A DNA stretch of 64,000 nucleotides from CAVXHQ01 sp963761735 (GCA_963761735.1 CAVXHQ010000005.1:806001-870000), one strand, 5' to 3'; counted from the first letter of the stretch, positions 32,906 to 42,371 are shown. Notes: generated from the sequence alone by a model not told the origin. Program-made: numbers and translations.

Positions 32906-35743
32906 TCATTGCCCCAGCCTCTCCAGAAGAGCGGGCACATGCACCTGATCTGATTTATAGTTGCCCGTCAGCACATGCATGATCAGGTTCACGCCAAACC
33001 GAAAGGCCAGCTCGCGCTGCCGTTCTCCTGCCGTGCCGCGCCCCACGGGCAGCATCGGGTTGCCGAAATCGTCGATGGCCCATGCCGCGGCCCAGTCGTT
33101 GCCGCCGATGATCACCGGCGTCACCCCGTCGTTGAGGTCGCGAAACGGCATGCCTTCGGCAAGCTCGGCATCCGGCGATGCGGCCTCGACCCAGATGTCG
33201 CGGCCGGGATACCGCCCCGGCATGTCCTGTATAAGGTAGAAACTGCGCGTCAGGATATGGTCCTCGGGGATCTGCGCGATGGGCGGAATATCGAGGCCCC
33301 GGGCGATCACCTGCAAACGCTGTCCCTCGGGCGTGGACGACCCGAACGAGGCGGTATCGGCGTCGCGGGTGTCGAAAAGGATCATGCCGCCGGTCGCCAG
33401 ATACCGGTTGAGGCGGACATAGGCCTCGCGCGACGGGATCTGCTGGTTGGGCGTCATCGGCCAGTACAGGAAGGGAAAGAGGGCGATATCGTCGGTTTCA
33501 AGGTTTACGGCCATGGGGCGCGCGGGCTCGATCGAGGTGCGCTGAAACAGGGTCTGGCTCAGGCCCAGCAGGCCCGCGGCCGCTATCTCGTCGACGCGGG
33601 CATCGCCGGTGAGGACGTGGGCCAGAACGACATATTCGGTGGCGGCGATGGCAAAGCTGTCGTCCTGCGGCAGGTCGGCCGGCTCTGCCGCATCGGGCGT
33701 CGTCGTGGCACTGTCCTGCGCGCGCGCGCCCTCCGGCAGACCGATCAGGCCCATGGCAAGGACCGCAACGAGCACCGCCGCAGCCGTCCGCCGAACACGT
33801 TGCCCGCGCAACCGCCCCGACAGCATCATGGACGCCAGAAGATCGATCAGCAGCAGCATCAGTCCAAGTCCCAGTATCAGTCCCTTGAGGTCGACCTCGC
33901 GCACCGCGACCATCCCTTCGATTGCCACATCGGCGGGCCATGCGGCCGGTGCCAGCACCGTTTCCGGGCCGATCACGTTGAGCGCGAGGCGCTGTGCCTC
34001 GCCTGCGTAAAGACCCGGCGGCACGGCGGCGCCCGGCGCGCCAGCGGCGATGGCACGGGCGAGTTCGGCGCCCGCCACCCCGGGGGCGGTATCCACAGCC
34101 TCGAGCCTGCCATTCGCGGCCAGCAGATCCGAGGGGACCCATGTCGTGCCCTCGAGATCCTCGACCGTCGGTGTCGTCGGCCGGACCGACACCGCCAGCC
34201 TTTCGAGCATCTGCACGAACAGGCCCGAGAGCGGCAAGGACGACCATTCGGCATTTGCGGTGACGTGAAACAGCACGACCGACCCCTGTCCGAGCGCGTT
34301 GCGTGTCACCAGCGGTGTGCCGTCGGCAAGCTGCGCGATGACCCGTGCGGCCAGCGTCGGATCGGGCTGCGCCATGACCTGGGCGGTAACGGTCACGTCG
34401 CCCGGAATCGCGAGGCCGAAGAACGGGCTGTCGTCTTCGAAGGGGGCGAGCGATTTCGGCTCCCCCCAGCTCATCGCGCCGCCGACGGTGCGGCCCCCCG
34501 CGCGCAGGCGAACCGGCAACAGCGGGTCCTCGTCGCTGCGGGCGACGTCGCTGGCCGCAAGGCGCGGACCGGCAAAGCGCACGAGCAAGCCGCCGTTTTC
34601 GACCCAGATGCGCAGGTCCGTCGCCTCGGTCGTCGCCAGTGCGGCAACATCGGCAAGGATGATGACGTCCGGGTTCGCCAAAAGCACGTCGGCGATGGTG
34701 CCTTCGATCAGGTCCGCTGAGGGCGACAGTGCCTCGCGCAGATAGTGCAGCGGCGACAACAGCTCGAGGCCCTCACGGTTGTTGCCCCCCGCGATCAGGG
34801 CGATTTCACGGCGTTTGAGGGCGTCGTCGGTCAGGGTGACCGCCGCGGCGGTGCGTTGGCCCGCGATTTCAAACCGTGTCACGCGGTTGCGCAGTTCGGC
34901 GGGCAGCACGAGGGTGGTCGCAGCCGTGCCGTCGCCGGGCGCGAAATCCATCGTGACGGTGGCCAGCTGCCGTTCGACACCCGCAGGATCGAGGCCCACG
35001 GCGGCAATCTCGACGCTCGACGGCGGGCCGCTGGGGGTGCGGACGGCGTCGAGCAGGATTTCGCCATCGGCGAATTGCGCGGGTCGCAGGGCAAAGGTCT
35101 GTCGCGGGGTCTGGAAAACGGTCACGGTGCCATGGGTTTGCAGGGCCGTCAGCATGTCGGCACGGCTGTCGCGGGCAAGCCCGTCGGACAGCCAGAACGT
35201 GTCGAATGTGCCGTCGAGGGTATTGGTCCAGTCAGCGAGGGCCGCGGCGTCCGGCTCCCACGGCGATGGCGCGAAAGACGGCAGGGCGAGAGACGTGATG
35301 TCGGCGGTCTCGAAGGTCGGCGCATCGAGCGGCCCGGTCAGCGAGACGAGGGCAGTGGTGCGCCCTTCGCGGGCCGCCTCGGACAGCAGCGCGGTGATCC
35401 GGTCGGTCCTGTCGGTCCAGTCGCGGGCATCGGCCCAGGTGCCGTCGGCGACGATCAAAAGCGGGCCGGTGCCGCCACGCTCGGCCTGCGGGTTGAGCAG
35501 CGGCCCCGCAAATCCGGCGATAAGGGCGGCGGCGGCAAGCATCCGCAGCAGCAAGAGCCACCACGGTGTGCGGTCTGTCTGGGTGGTGTCATCGGTAAGG
35601 CCGAGAAGCAGGGCGACACCGGGAAACCGCCGCCGGATCGGGGCGGGCGGCACGGCGCGCAGGATCAGCCACAGAACCGGCAAGGCGGCGAGGACCACCA
35701 GCAGCCAAGGCACCGTGAACGCAAGAGGCCCGACGGACATCAT
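32906..35743 (-). CDS. DUF4159 domain protein with N-terminal BatA-like membrane region
   Basis: A 945-residue membrane protein. It starts with a BatA-type double helix region (FTVPWLLVVLAALPVLWLIL; RRRFPGVALLLGL; WWLLLLRMLAAAALIAGFAGPLLNP), continues with a long periplasmic part, has a further helix pair (LKGLILGLGLMLLLIDLLASM; AAAVLVAVLAMGLIGLPEGARAQ) and ends in DUF4159 (YVRLNRYLATGGMILFDTRD, HILTRSFYLIQDMPGRY). This architecture is known beside MoxR and DUF58 genes in alphaproteobacteria. Function is unproven; these clusters are thought to be chaperone-like or envelope-stress systems. It may start at 35743 or 35740. Confidence 0.88.
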   Translation of the reverse strand: MMSVGPLAFTVPWLLVVLAALPVLWLILRAVPPAPIRRRFPGVALLLGLTDDTTQTDRTPWWLLLLRMLAAAALIAGFAGPLLNPQAERGGTGPLLIVADGTWADARDWTDRTDRITALLSEAAREGRTTALVSLTGPLDAPTFETADITSLALPSFAPSPWEPDAAALADWTNTLDGTFDTFWLSDGLARDSRADMLTALQTHGTVTVFQTPRQTFALRPAQFADGEILLDAVRTPSGPPSSVEIAAVGLDPAGVERQLATVTMDFAPGDGTAATTLVLPAELRNRVTRFEIAGQRTAAAVTLTDDALKRREIALIAGGNNREGLELLSPLHYLREALSPSADLIEGTIADVLLANPDVIILADVAALATTEATDLRIWVENGGLLVRFAGPRLAASDVARSDEDPLLPVRLRAGGRTVGGAMSWGEPKSLAPFEDDSPFFGLAIPGDVTVTAQVMAQPDPTLAARVIAQLADGTPLVTRNALGQGSVVLFHVTANAEWSSLPLSGLFVQMLERLAVSVRPTTPTVEDLEGTTWVPSDLLAANGRLEAVDTAPGVAGAELARAIAAGAPGAAVPPGLYAGEAQRLALNVIGPETVLAPAAWPADVAIEGMVAVREVDLKGLILGLGLMLLLIDLLASMMLSGRLRGQRVRRTAAAVLVAVLAMGLIGLPEGARAQDSATTTPDAAEPADLPQDDSFAIAATEYVVLAHVLTGDARVDEIAAAGLLGLSQTLFQRTSIEPARPMAVNLETDDIALFPFLYWPMTPNQQIPSREAYVRLNRYLATGGMILFDTRDADTASFGSSTPEGQRLQVIARGLDIPPIAQIPEDHILTRSFYLIQDMPGRYPGRDIWVEAASPDAELAEGMPFRDLNDGVTPVIIGGNDWAAAWAIDDFGNPMLPVGRGTAGERQRELAFRFGVNLIMHVLTGNYKSDQVHVPALLERLGQ

Positions 35744-35763
35744 GCGCGCCGTCCGCCAAAAGG

Positions 35764-35833
35764 GCGGACTTTTACAAAAAGTCCGCGCCGAACTTTTTGT
35801 AAAAGTTCGAGACGAATTCTTTGAAAGAATTCG
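35764..35833 (-). repeat. Tandem-hairpin repeat, copy C (three hairpins)
   Basis: Three hairpins lie head to tail: 35764-35786 (arms GCGGACTTTT / AAAAGTCCGC), 35789-35809 (arms CGAACTTTT / AAAAGTTCG) and 35813-35833 (arms CGAATTCTTT / AAAGAATTCG). Spacing is about 24-25 bases. They occupy the 136-base gap between the DUF58 and DUF4159 genes, inside a minus-strand gene set. Confidence 0.85.
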
Positions 35834-35879
35834 GGCCCAGTTTCGGGTCCGGTATCCGGCCAGATGCCGTCACGCGCGC

Positions 35880-36776
35880 TCATCGGCGTGCCAGCGCATG
35901 ATAGCACCACATGAGCGCCGCACTGGCAGACGTATCCGAATGATGGGTCGTGTACTGCCAGCCGGTCGTGCGCGCGAGCGTTGCGAGGCGGTCCTTGCGC
36001 GCGGCCAGACGCTCGACATAGCGGTCGCGCAGGTTGCCGGCTTTCAGGGTTTCATGTTGCAGCGCCCCGGTCATCGACTGAAAGATCGTGCGGCCATCGA
36101 AGGGGAATGTCTCTTCGGACGGGTCGAGAACCTGCACCAGCGCGCCGCGCACGCCCCGGTCGGCAGCCCGGGTGACGGCGGCCTCCGTCCGCTCGAGGTC
36201 GCCGAGGAAATCGGACGCGAACAGCGCGCGGGTGTTGGGCGCCATGTCGCGCGGATCGGGATGGCCGTAGTCGGCCTCGTGCGGCGCCAGCATCGCCTCG
36301 CCCAGCCGGGCGATCTGCGGGGTGCCGCCGCGCGGCGGCAGGCCGGTCGCCCCGTCCGCGCCGTGGTGGCCGGTCAGGCCGATGCGCTCACCGCCACGGT
36401 TCAGCAGGATCGCCATGGCGAGCGCCAGCGTCCGCGCGCGGTCGCCCTTCGTCTCGTGCCCGTCCGAGGCATAGGTCATCGCCGCGGACCCATCGACCCA
36501 CAGGGTCACGCTCTGCGCGATCTGCCATTCCTTGTCCTGCACGAAGGTCGTGTCTGACCGCGCCGAACGGCGCCAGTCGATGCGCCGCGGGCTGTCGGTA
36601 TCGGTCGCCGGGCGGTACTGCCAGAACGTGTCGCCAAGGCCCGCGCGCCTGCGGCCGTGGTCGCCAACGATCACGGTTGCCGCCAGATGCTCGGCATCGG
36701 CGAGCAGCGCGGGCAAGGGCGCGGCAAGCGTTTCGGCACCGGTCCGCAGGGTTATGACGTTCGCAACGGCCTCCAT
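35880..36776 (-). CDS. DUF58 domain-containing protein
   Basis: A 298-residue DUF58 protein, a VWA-related fold that accompanies MoxR ATPases. The family signature PRRIDWRRSARSD is present, with GDTFWQYRPATDTD before it and a VWA-like strand SVTLWVDGSAAMTY after it. No membrane helix is seen, so it is probably cytosolic. Its start codon overlaps the MoxR stop by one base (TGATG), so translation is coupled. The downstream partner is the DUF4159 protein. Confidence 0.92.
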   Translation of the reverse strand: MEAVANVITLRTGAETLAAPLPALLADAEHLAATVIVGDHGRRRAGLGDTFWQYRPATDTDSPRRIDWRRSARSDTTFVQDKEWQIAQSVTLWVDGSAAMTYASDGHETKGDRARTLALAMAILLNRGGERIGLTGHHGADGATGLPPRGGTPQIARLGEAMLAPHEADYGHPDPRDMAPNTRALFASDFLGDLERTEAAVTRAADRGVRGALVQVLDPSEETFPFDGRTIFQSMTGALQHETLKAGNLRDRYVERLAARKDRLATLARTTGWQYTTHHSDTSASAALMWCYHALARR

Positions 36777-37783
36777 CAGGCGGCGGCTTTGGCGGCTGTC
36801 GCGGTCGTGGCGGCGCGGCCGATGATCGTGGCCAGCGTCTCGCCCCGGGCGCGCGCACCGAACGACAGGGCCATGCGGTGCGTCAGGACCGGGGCGGCCA
36901 TGCGCATGATATCCTCGGACGAGGGGGCCAGACGCCCGTCGAGCAGCGCACTGGCGCGCACGGCGAGCATCAGTGCCTGCGCCGCCCGCGGACCGGGGCC
37001 CCAGCTGACGTTGTCGGCGACATAGGCGGGTGCGGTGGCATCATCGGGGCGGCACGACCGCACGAGATCGAGGATCGTCTCGACGATGGCCTCGCCCACC
37101 GGCATCCGGCGCAGCACCCGCTGCGCGGCCAGCAGTTCGGCGGCGGTAAACACCGCGTGAACCTCGTTCTCGGCAATGCCGGTCGTGGCCATCAGGATCT
37201 CACGCTCGGTATCGCGGGTCGGGTAGGGCACGTCGATCTGCACCAGAAACCGGTCCAGCTGTGCCTCGGGAAGGGGATAGGTACCTTCCTGTTCCAGCGG
37301 GTTCTGCGTCGCCAGAACGTGGAACGGCACGCCCAGCGGCCGGTGCTCGCCCGCAATCGTCACTTCGCGCTCCTGCATCGCCTGCAACAGCGCCGACTGG
37401 GTGCGCGGGCTGGCGCGGTTGATCTCGTCGGCCATGAGCAGCTGGCAGAACACCGGCCCTTCGATGAACCGGAAGGCGCGCCCGCCGTCGGCAGCGGTTT
37501 CGAGGACTTCGCTGCCCAGAATATCGGCGGGCATCAGGTCCGGCGTGAACTGGATCCGGCCGCCGTCGAGGCCCATCACGGTCGCAAGGGTCTGCACCAG
37601 CATCGTCTTGCCCAGCCCCGGCAGGCCGATCAGCAGACCGTGACCGCCGCAGACAAGGGCCGTCAGCGTCAGGTCCACGACCTGTTCCTGACCGATGAAC
37701 CGGCGGGCGATGCTGGTGCGCGCCTCGCCCAGACGGGCACCCAGCGCCTCGATATCTGCGACCAGCGTGGTGTCGGTTGTCAT
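36776..37783 (-). CDS. MoxR-family AAA+ ATPase
   Basis: A 335-residue AAA+ ATPase of the MoxR type, probably a chaperone acting with the VWA-like partners encoded downstream. Walker A is GLPGLGKTMLVQT, Walker B LLMADEINRA, sensor 1 VLATQNPLEQEGTYPLPEAQLDRF (in pieces), and the C-terminal lid has GPGPRAAQALMLAVRA. ATG 37783 gives MTTDTTLVADIEAL; a longer frame to 37870 is unlikely. It is the first gene of the four-gene minus-strand set MoxR-DUF58-DUF4159-amidotransferase-like. Confidence 0.95.
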   Translation of the reverse strand: MTTDTTLVADIEALGARLGEARTSIARRFIGQEQVVDLTLTALVCGGHGLLIGLPGLGKTMLVQTLATVMGLDGGRIQFTPDLMPADILGSEVLETAADGGRAFRFIEGPVFCQLLMADEINRASPRTQSALLQAMQEREVTIAGEHRPLGVPFHVLATQNPLEQEGTYPLPEAQLDRFLVQIDVPYPTRDTEREILMATTGIAENEVHAVFTAAELLAAQRVLRRMPVGEAIVETILDLVRSCRPDDATAPAYVADNVSWGPGPRAAQALMLAVRASALLDGRLAPSSEDIMRMAAPVLTHRMALSFGARARGETLATIIGRAATTATAAKAAA

Positions 37784-38048
37784 GCCTGAGGCTCCTTGGC
37801 TGCATTGCGGTCGATGCGGCGCAGTTGACCAGATAAGGCGCAGGACCGGAATGGCAAAAGGCCCGGACACTACGTCTTTGTGATCGGGCGCGCGGATCCT
37901 TGCTGCCGGGTTGCCCGCGTGGATGGGAACGCAGACCGGCCCCCCCAGATGTGGACCGCGTTCCGACGGATCGGTGACAGGTCGTGACCCTCCCGCTCAC
38001 CGCGCTAGTATCTCCATATCGAACAATTCCGAAACGGAGCACAGCGCG
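37784..38048. promoter_or_regulatory. Divergent intergenic region between MoxR and DUF1285
   Basis: 265 bases expected to hold both promoters. I see no convincing RNA gene, repeat or operator. A long open frame on the minus strand through this area is a shadow. Confidence 0.3.
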
Positions 38049-38663
38049 ATGCCCAGCCCCCCCACCGACGGTGCCACCCCGCCACCCTCTGCCGAAGGCA
38101 TCGCCGATGCCGTCCGCGCGATCGCGGGGCGCGACGCGGCCAACGGCACCGGGCGCAAGACGCCGCCCGTCGACGACTGGAATCCGCCGTTCTGCGGCGA
38201 CATCGACATGCGCATCGCCCGCGACGGGACGTGGTTTTATGAAGGCACACCGATCGGCAGGCCCGGCCTTGTGGGGCTGTTCGCCTCGATCCTGAAACGC
38301 GAGGGAGACGCCTATTTCCTCGTGACACCGGTCGAAAAGGTCGGGATCACGGTCGAGGATGCGCCATTTGTGGCGGTCGATTTCGATGCCGTGTCGGAGG
38401 GGCTGCAATTTCGGACGAACACCGGCGACACCGTGATCGCGGGACCGGAGCACCCGATCCGGGTGGAGCGCGATGCGACGACGGACGAACCGTCGCCCTA
38501 TATCCTGATCCGCCGCAACCTCGAGGCGCTGATCGACCGCAAGAGTTTTTACCGGCTCGTCGATCTTGCGGTCCACGCCGATATCGACGGCACCCGCTGG
38601 TTCGGCATCGCGTCCGGCGGCACCTTCTTTGGCATCATTCCATCGGACCAATTGGACAGGTAA
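38049..38663 (+). CDS. DUF1285 domain-containing protein
   Basis: A 204-residue protein of the DUF1285 family. Conserved stretches are PPVDDWNPPFCGDIDMRIARDGTWFYEGTPIGR (in pieces), LFASILKREGDAYFLVTPVEKVGI and RKSFYRLVDLA, and the ending HADIDGTRWFGIASGGTFFGI. The first ~25 residues are Pro/Ala-rich and variable. ATG 38049 follows an ACGGAG. No enzymatic motif is visible and the function is unknown; the fold is probably two small beta domains. Confidence 0.9.
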   Translation: MPSPPTDGATPPPSAEGIADAVRAIAGRDAANGTGRKTPPVDDWNPPFCGDIDMRIARDGTWFYEGTPIGRPGLVGLFASILKREGDAYFLVTPVEKVGITVEDAPFVAVDFDAVSEGLQFRTNTGDTVIAGPEHPIRVERDATTDEPSPYILIRRNLEALIDRKSFYRLVDLAVHADIDGTRWFGIASGGTFFGIIPSDQLDR

Positions 38664-38984
38664 CGGCGTTGGACGTCGGTGACGGTTGGGATAGGTTTTG
38701 CGAAAAGCCGGAGTGTCCGGGGGGCTGCGCCGTCTCGGGTGGCTGTGCAACGGGTGCTGGCGGGGCATATGTGGGGGAGGCGCGATGACACGAACCGGCT
38801 TCGCGACCGTCGCCCTGAATCGCGCGCGGATTTCGGCGTCGGTGTCGATGTCGATGTCGGTGTCGGTATCCGGGACGGTGTCAGGCGCGGGCACTTTGTC
38901 TCGACGCGTGCATCCTTGTGCGGTACCGTTTCGGTGCCGGATCGGTCCGGCAAGCGGCAGGCTGTCCCGGGCATGAAGAACCAG
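38664..38984 (+). other. Gene-poor stretch with a GTCGAT/GTCGGT hexamer run
   Basis: 321 bases with no gene I can support. Between about 38836 and 38886 the DNA is a degenerate hexamer run (TCGGTGTCGATGTCGATGTC and onward), giving long open frames in several directions but no recognisable protein. Confidence 0.4.
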
Positions 38985-39740
38985 ATGCTGCGGTTTGCGG
39001 CGAACATCACGTTCCTGTGGTCCGAGGTTCCGTTTCTGGACCGGTTCGCCGCCGCGCGCCGGGCGGGGTTCGATGCGGTCGAGGTCCTGTTCCCCTATGA
39101 TGCCCCCGGCCCGGTGATCCTCGACCGGCTGATCGGCAACGACCTGACGCTTGCCCTGATGAACGCGCCGCCGCCCAATTATACCGAACGTCCGCGCGGT
39201 TTTGCCGCCGTGCCGGGGGGCGAGGACCTGTTTCGCAAGGATTTCCTGCGGGCGATGCGGGTGGCCCGGATGCTCAAGCCGCGGCACGTTCAGGTGATGG
39301 CGGGAGTGGCCGATGGACCGGACGCACAGGACGCGATGGTGCGCAATCTGCGCTGGGCGGTAAAGGAGGCGCCGGGACAGAGCATCGTGATCGAACCGAT
39401 GAACGCTCGGGACCTGCCCGGATACTTCCTGTCGGATTTCAATATCGCGCGCGAGGTGATCGCGGCGGTGGACTGTACAGACGTGCGTTTGCAGTTCGAT
39501 ACCTATCAGGCGCACCGGATTGCGGGCGATGCGATGGCCGCATGGCAGGGGTGCCGCGATATTGTGGGCCACGTTCAGATCGCCGGCGTGCCGGACCGGG
39601 GGCCGCCGCACGGCGGAAATCTCGATGTCGGCGCGTTCCTGCGGCGGATCGAAGAGGACGGCTATGTCGGCTGGGTCGGTGCGGAATACGCGCCGGGCGG
39701 CAAGACCGACGATACGCTGGGCTGGCGACCTGCCGCTTAG
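38985..39740 (+). CDS. hyi: Hydroxypyruvate isomerase family protein
   Basis: A 251-residue TIM-barrel sugar isomerase of the Hyi/OtnI family, predicted to interconvert hydroxypyruvate and tartronate semialdehyde. Motifs: MLRFAANITFLWSEVPFLDRF, FDAVEVLFPYD with a catalytic Glu, VIEPMNARDLPGYFL with another, LQFDTYQAHRIAGD, and IAGVPDRGPPHGG near the C-terminus followed by WVGAEYAP. ATG 38985 matches family N-termini; ATG 38973 is four codons upstream and equally open. A metabolic link with glycolate oxidation (glcDEF, 9 kb away) through glyoxylate is plausible. Confidence 0.88.
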   Translation: MLRFAANITFLWSEVPFLDRFAAARRAGFDAVEVLFPYDAPGPVILDRLIGNDLTLALMNAPPPNYTERPRGFAAVPGGEDLFRKDFLRAMRVARMLKPRHVQVMAGVADGPDAQDAMVRNLRWAVKEAPGQSIVIEPMNARDLPGYFLSDFNIAREVIAAVDCTDVRLQFDTYQAHRIAGDAMAAWQGCRDIVGHVQIAGVPDRGPPHGGNLDVGAFLRRIEEDGYVGWVGAEYAPGGKTDDTLGWRPAA

Positions 39741-39995
39741 ACGACGGGCGCACCTGCGGCGGGATTTCGCGAAAGGTGCACGACGATGGTGTTCGGCAGC
39801 CTGCGCAAGCCGGTCGTGTCGGGATGGCGGGGCCTGTGGCTTTGACCCGTGACGACAGCGGCATGGATTCCCCGTGTGCCCTGTCGCGCCTGGAAGTGTC
39901 GGGCCGTTTCCGGGTCATAGACTATCCGGACCTCGACATCGGCAACGGACCGTGGCGAAGGCGGCCCCCGGACGGAAGGCCGCCTTCACCGCGTG

Positions 39996-42371
39996 TCAGT
40001 TCCGGCTCAGGCTTTGCGCAAGGCGCATCAGCTGGACCGCTTCGGTACGATACCCGAAAAAATCCGCACCGCGGTTGGCGGCGGCCAGCGCGATCGCCTC
40101 GTCCCATCCCCAGTCGCCAAGATAGGCGCCGCCGCGCAGCAGCTGGCCAAAGCCTGCGATGGCCGTGGCGAACTGCGCCTCTGTGCCGGGGGTCGCGGTA
40201 ACTTCCGCAAGGATCGGCGTCTCCGCCAGCTGGCTGGTGTCGTCGCCGGGCGCCTTCCAGCGCAGGCGCAGAAAGCCGATTTCCGCGCGGGCGGCGATGC
40301 CCGCAGCGTCTTCGGCGTCGGATTGCGTGGCGGCAGGGGCGTATCGCAACGGCTCGTTCCGCACTGCGTCCGATCCCACGGGCGTCACCTCGTAGATGGC
40401 GGTGACCGAATGTCCCGCCCCCAGATCGCCCGCATCGACCGTGTCGTTGTTGAAATCCGCACGGGTCAGCGCGCGGGTTTCATAGCCGATAAGCCGGTAT
40501 TCCGCGACATATTCCGGGTTGAATTCGACCTGCACCTTCACGTCGCCCGCAATCGCGAACAGCGCCCCGGTCAGCTGATCGACGAGCACCTTTTGCGCCT
40601 CGTTCAGCGTGTCGATATAGGCCGCGACGCCGTTGCCGTTCTGCGCCAGCGTCTGCATCACCGCATCGTCGAGGTTGCCCCGCCCGAAGCCCAGCACCGA
40701 CAGATAGATGCCGGTGTCGCGTTTTTCGGCGATGAACGCCTCGAGTTCGGCGGTCCCCGACAGGCCGACGTTGAAATCGCCGTCGGTGGCGAGGATTACG
40801 CGGCCGACCTCTGCGTCGCCGGTCATCGCGGCGGCCACGGCATAGGCCTGCTCCAGCCCGCCCTGACCGTTGGTCGCCCCACCCGCGCCAAGCTGCGCGA
40901 GGGCCTGCGCGATGGCCGTGCGGTCAGAGGCGGGTGTGGGGCCGAGGGCCACCCCGGCAGAGCCCGCATATTCGACGATGGCAATCTCGTCCTCGGGCCG
41001 CAGTTCATCGAGCATCAGCACGAAGGACTGGCGCAGAAGCGGCAGCTTGTCCGCATCGGCCATCGACCCGGAGGTGTCGATCAGGAACACCAGGTTGAGG
41101 GGCGGACGGTCGGCGACCCGCGGCATCACGCCTTGCAGACCGATGTGCACGAGGTGCGTGCCATCGTTCCAGGGCGTGTCCATGACGGTGATGGTGGGCC
41201 GAAAGGGGGCGGGGGTGCCGGGCGCGGCCGGGCCCGAGGCCGATCCAACCGGCCCGGCCGAAACTGTCTCCGGAGCGGCGTAGTCATACGGAAAGTAGTT
41301 GATCATTTCCTCGATCCGCACGGCAGTCGTCGGCGGCAATTGCCCGGCATTGAGCGACCGGCGCACCACCGACCATGACGCGGTGTCGACGTCGATGGAA
41401 AAGGTCGAGACGGGCACCTCCGCCGCGATCCGCACCGGGTTCGGCGTGTCGTTGGCAAAGGCCTCGGTATCGGGTTCTGCCGGGGCCACGATGTCTGCGG
41501 TCAGCTGTGCGGGTGCGGTCACGGCACCGGCGGGCGGGGCCAGAGGGGCCGGTGCCACGATCCGCCCGGCTGCCGCGCCTGTCTGTGGCACGTCGGCGGG
41601 GACCGGTGGGGCGATGCGCTGTGCTTCGGCCTCGATCGTGGGGGACGGGCCGACCACAATCGACGGAGAGTCTGCGATGGCGTCGGCGAAGTCAGGGTCA
41701 CCGACCGATGTGTCGGCCAATGTGTCGGCCAATGTGTCGGCCAGTGGTTCCGCCATCGTCACGGCGACCGTGTCGGTCCTGTCGTCGGCGTCGGCGGCGT
41801 CGGCGGCGTCCGGTACGGCCAGTTCGCCAGAGATTCCCGTCCGTGCCGTTTCCTCTGCGGTTTCTGGCAGGATTTGCGGCACGGTTTGCGTCCTTTGGGC
41901 AATTGCCGCCTCCGTCTGGGCCGCCCCGGTCCGGATCTGCGCCGCAGCGCCGGCTTCGGCGGCGGTAACGTCGCGCGGCGCGGCGGCGCGGGTCGCCGGC
42001 GTCTGCGGTTCGGCGCGCGCAAGATCGGGCACGCGGGTCAGGATGTCCTGCCCCTGCGGTGTCACCACGAGGAAACCGATGGCCACGATGGCGGTGGTTA
42101 CGGTCAGGCCACCCTTGGTCGACAAGGCACTCAGCATATCTCTCACTCCTGAAAACACGCCTTTGCGCTGGCGATCAGGGGTGAGACGGCCCGGGGGCAC
42201 CGGTCCTTGGCGGGCCCCGTGCAACTTGTCGAAATTATGCAACTTGTCGAAATTACTCTGCGCCCGCCGCAGATGCGCCGCCCGCAGTGCCGGGTCCGCG
42301 CGCGGCGTCGCCCCTGTCATCGCGGCCTTCAGGTCTGTCAGGTCGCTGTCGTCGTGCTTGCCGGAAGTCAT
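39996..42371 (-). CDS. YfbK-like VWA protein with N-terminal anti-sigma-like segment
   Basis: A 791-residue membrane protein. Residues 1-85 are cytosolic and helical, one membrane helix follows (GLTVTTAIVAIGFLVV), then a long Ala/Asp-rich region, the von Willebrand N domain (VPVSTFSIDVDTASWSVVRRSLN, in pieces), a VWA domain with MIDAS motif DTSGSM at about 430 and ATDGDFN, and a C-terminal DUF3520. It begins right after the sigma factor stop (TAGATG). In alphaproteobacteria YfbK-like proteins commonly follow an ECF sigma, so the N-terminus may act as its anti-sigma; that is an inference. Confidence 0.88.
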   Translation of the reverse strand: MTSGKHDDSDLTDLKAAMTGATPRADPALRAAHLRRAQSNFDKLHNFDKLHGARQGPVPPGRLTPDRQRKGVFSGVRDMLSALSTKGGLTVTTAIVAIGFLVVTPQGQDILTRVPDLARAEPQTPATRAAAPRDVTAAEAGAAAQIRTGAAQTEAAIAQRTQTVPQILPETAEETARTGISGELAVPDAADAADADDRTDTVAVTMAEPLADTLADTLADTSVGDPDFADAIADSPSIVVGPSPTIEAEAQRIAPPVPADVPQTGAAAGRIVAPAPLAPPAGAVTAPAQLTADIVAPAEPDTEAFANDTPNPVRIAAEVPVSTFSIDVDTASWSVVRRSLNAGQLPPTTAVRIEEMINYFPYDYAAPETVSAGPVGSASGPAAPGTPAPFRPTITVMDTPWNDGTHLVHIGLQGVMPRVADRPPLNLVFLIDTSGSMADADKLPLLRQSFVLMLDELRPEDEIAIVEYAGSAGVALGPTPASDRTAIAQALAQLGAGGATNGQGGLEQAYAVAAAMTGDAEVGRVILATDGDFNVGLSGTAELEAFIAEKRDTGIYLSVLGFGRGNLDDAVMQTLAQNGNGVAAYIDTLNEAQKVLVDQLTGALFAIAGDVKVQVEFNPEYVAEYRLIGYETRALTRADFNNDTVDAGDLGAGHSVTAIYEVTPVGSDAVRNEPLRYAPAATQSDAEDAAGIAARAEIGFLRLRWKAPGDDTSQLAETPILAEVTATPGTEAQFATAIAGFGQLLRGGAYLGDWGWDEAIALAAANRGADFFGYRTEAVQLMRLAQSLSRN
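42221..42256 (-). repeat. 18-bp tandem duplication in the VWA gene
   Basis: GCAACTTGTCGAAATTAT at 42221-42238 is repeated with one change at 42239-42256. It duplicates the peptide NFDKLH near residue 40 of the VWA protein without changing the frame. Confidence 0.85.

Noticed and set aside
37200..39611. 803-codon minus-strand open frame across MoxR, DUF1285 and hyi
   Set aside because: It overlaps three well-supported genes in other frames and shows no domain; low-complexity Asp/Arg-rich shadow.
41700..41750. 12-bp GTGTCGGCCAAT repeats as a regulatory element
   Set aside because: They lie in frame in the VWA gene and encode LADT repeats in a low-complexity linker.
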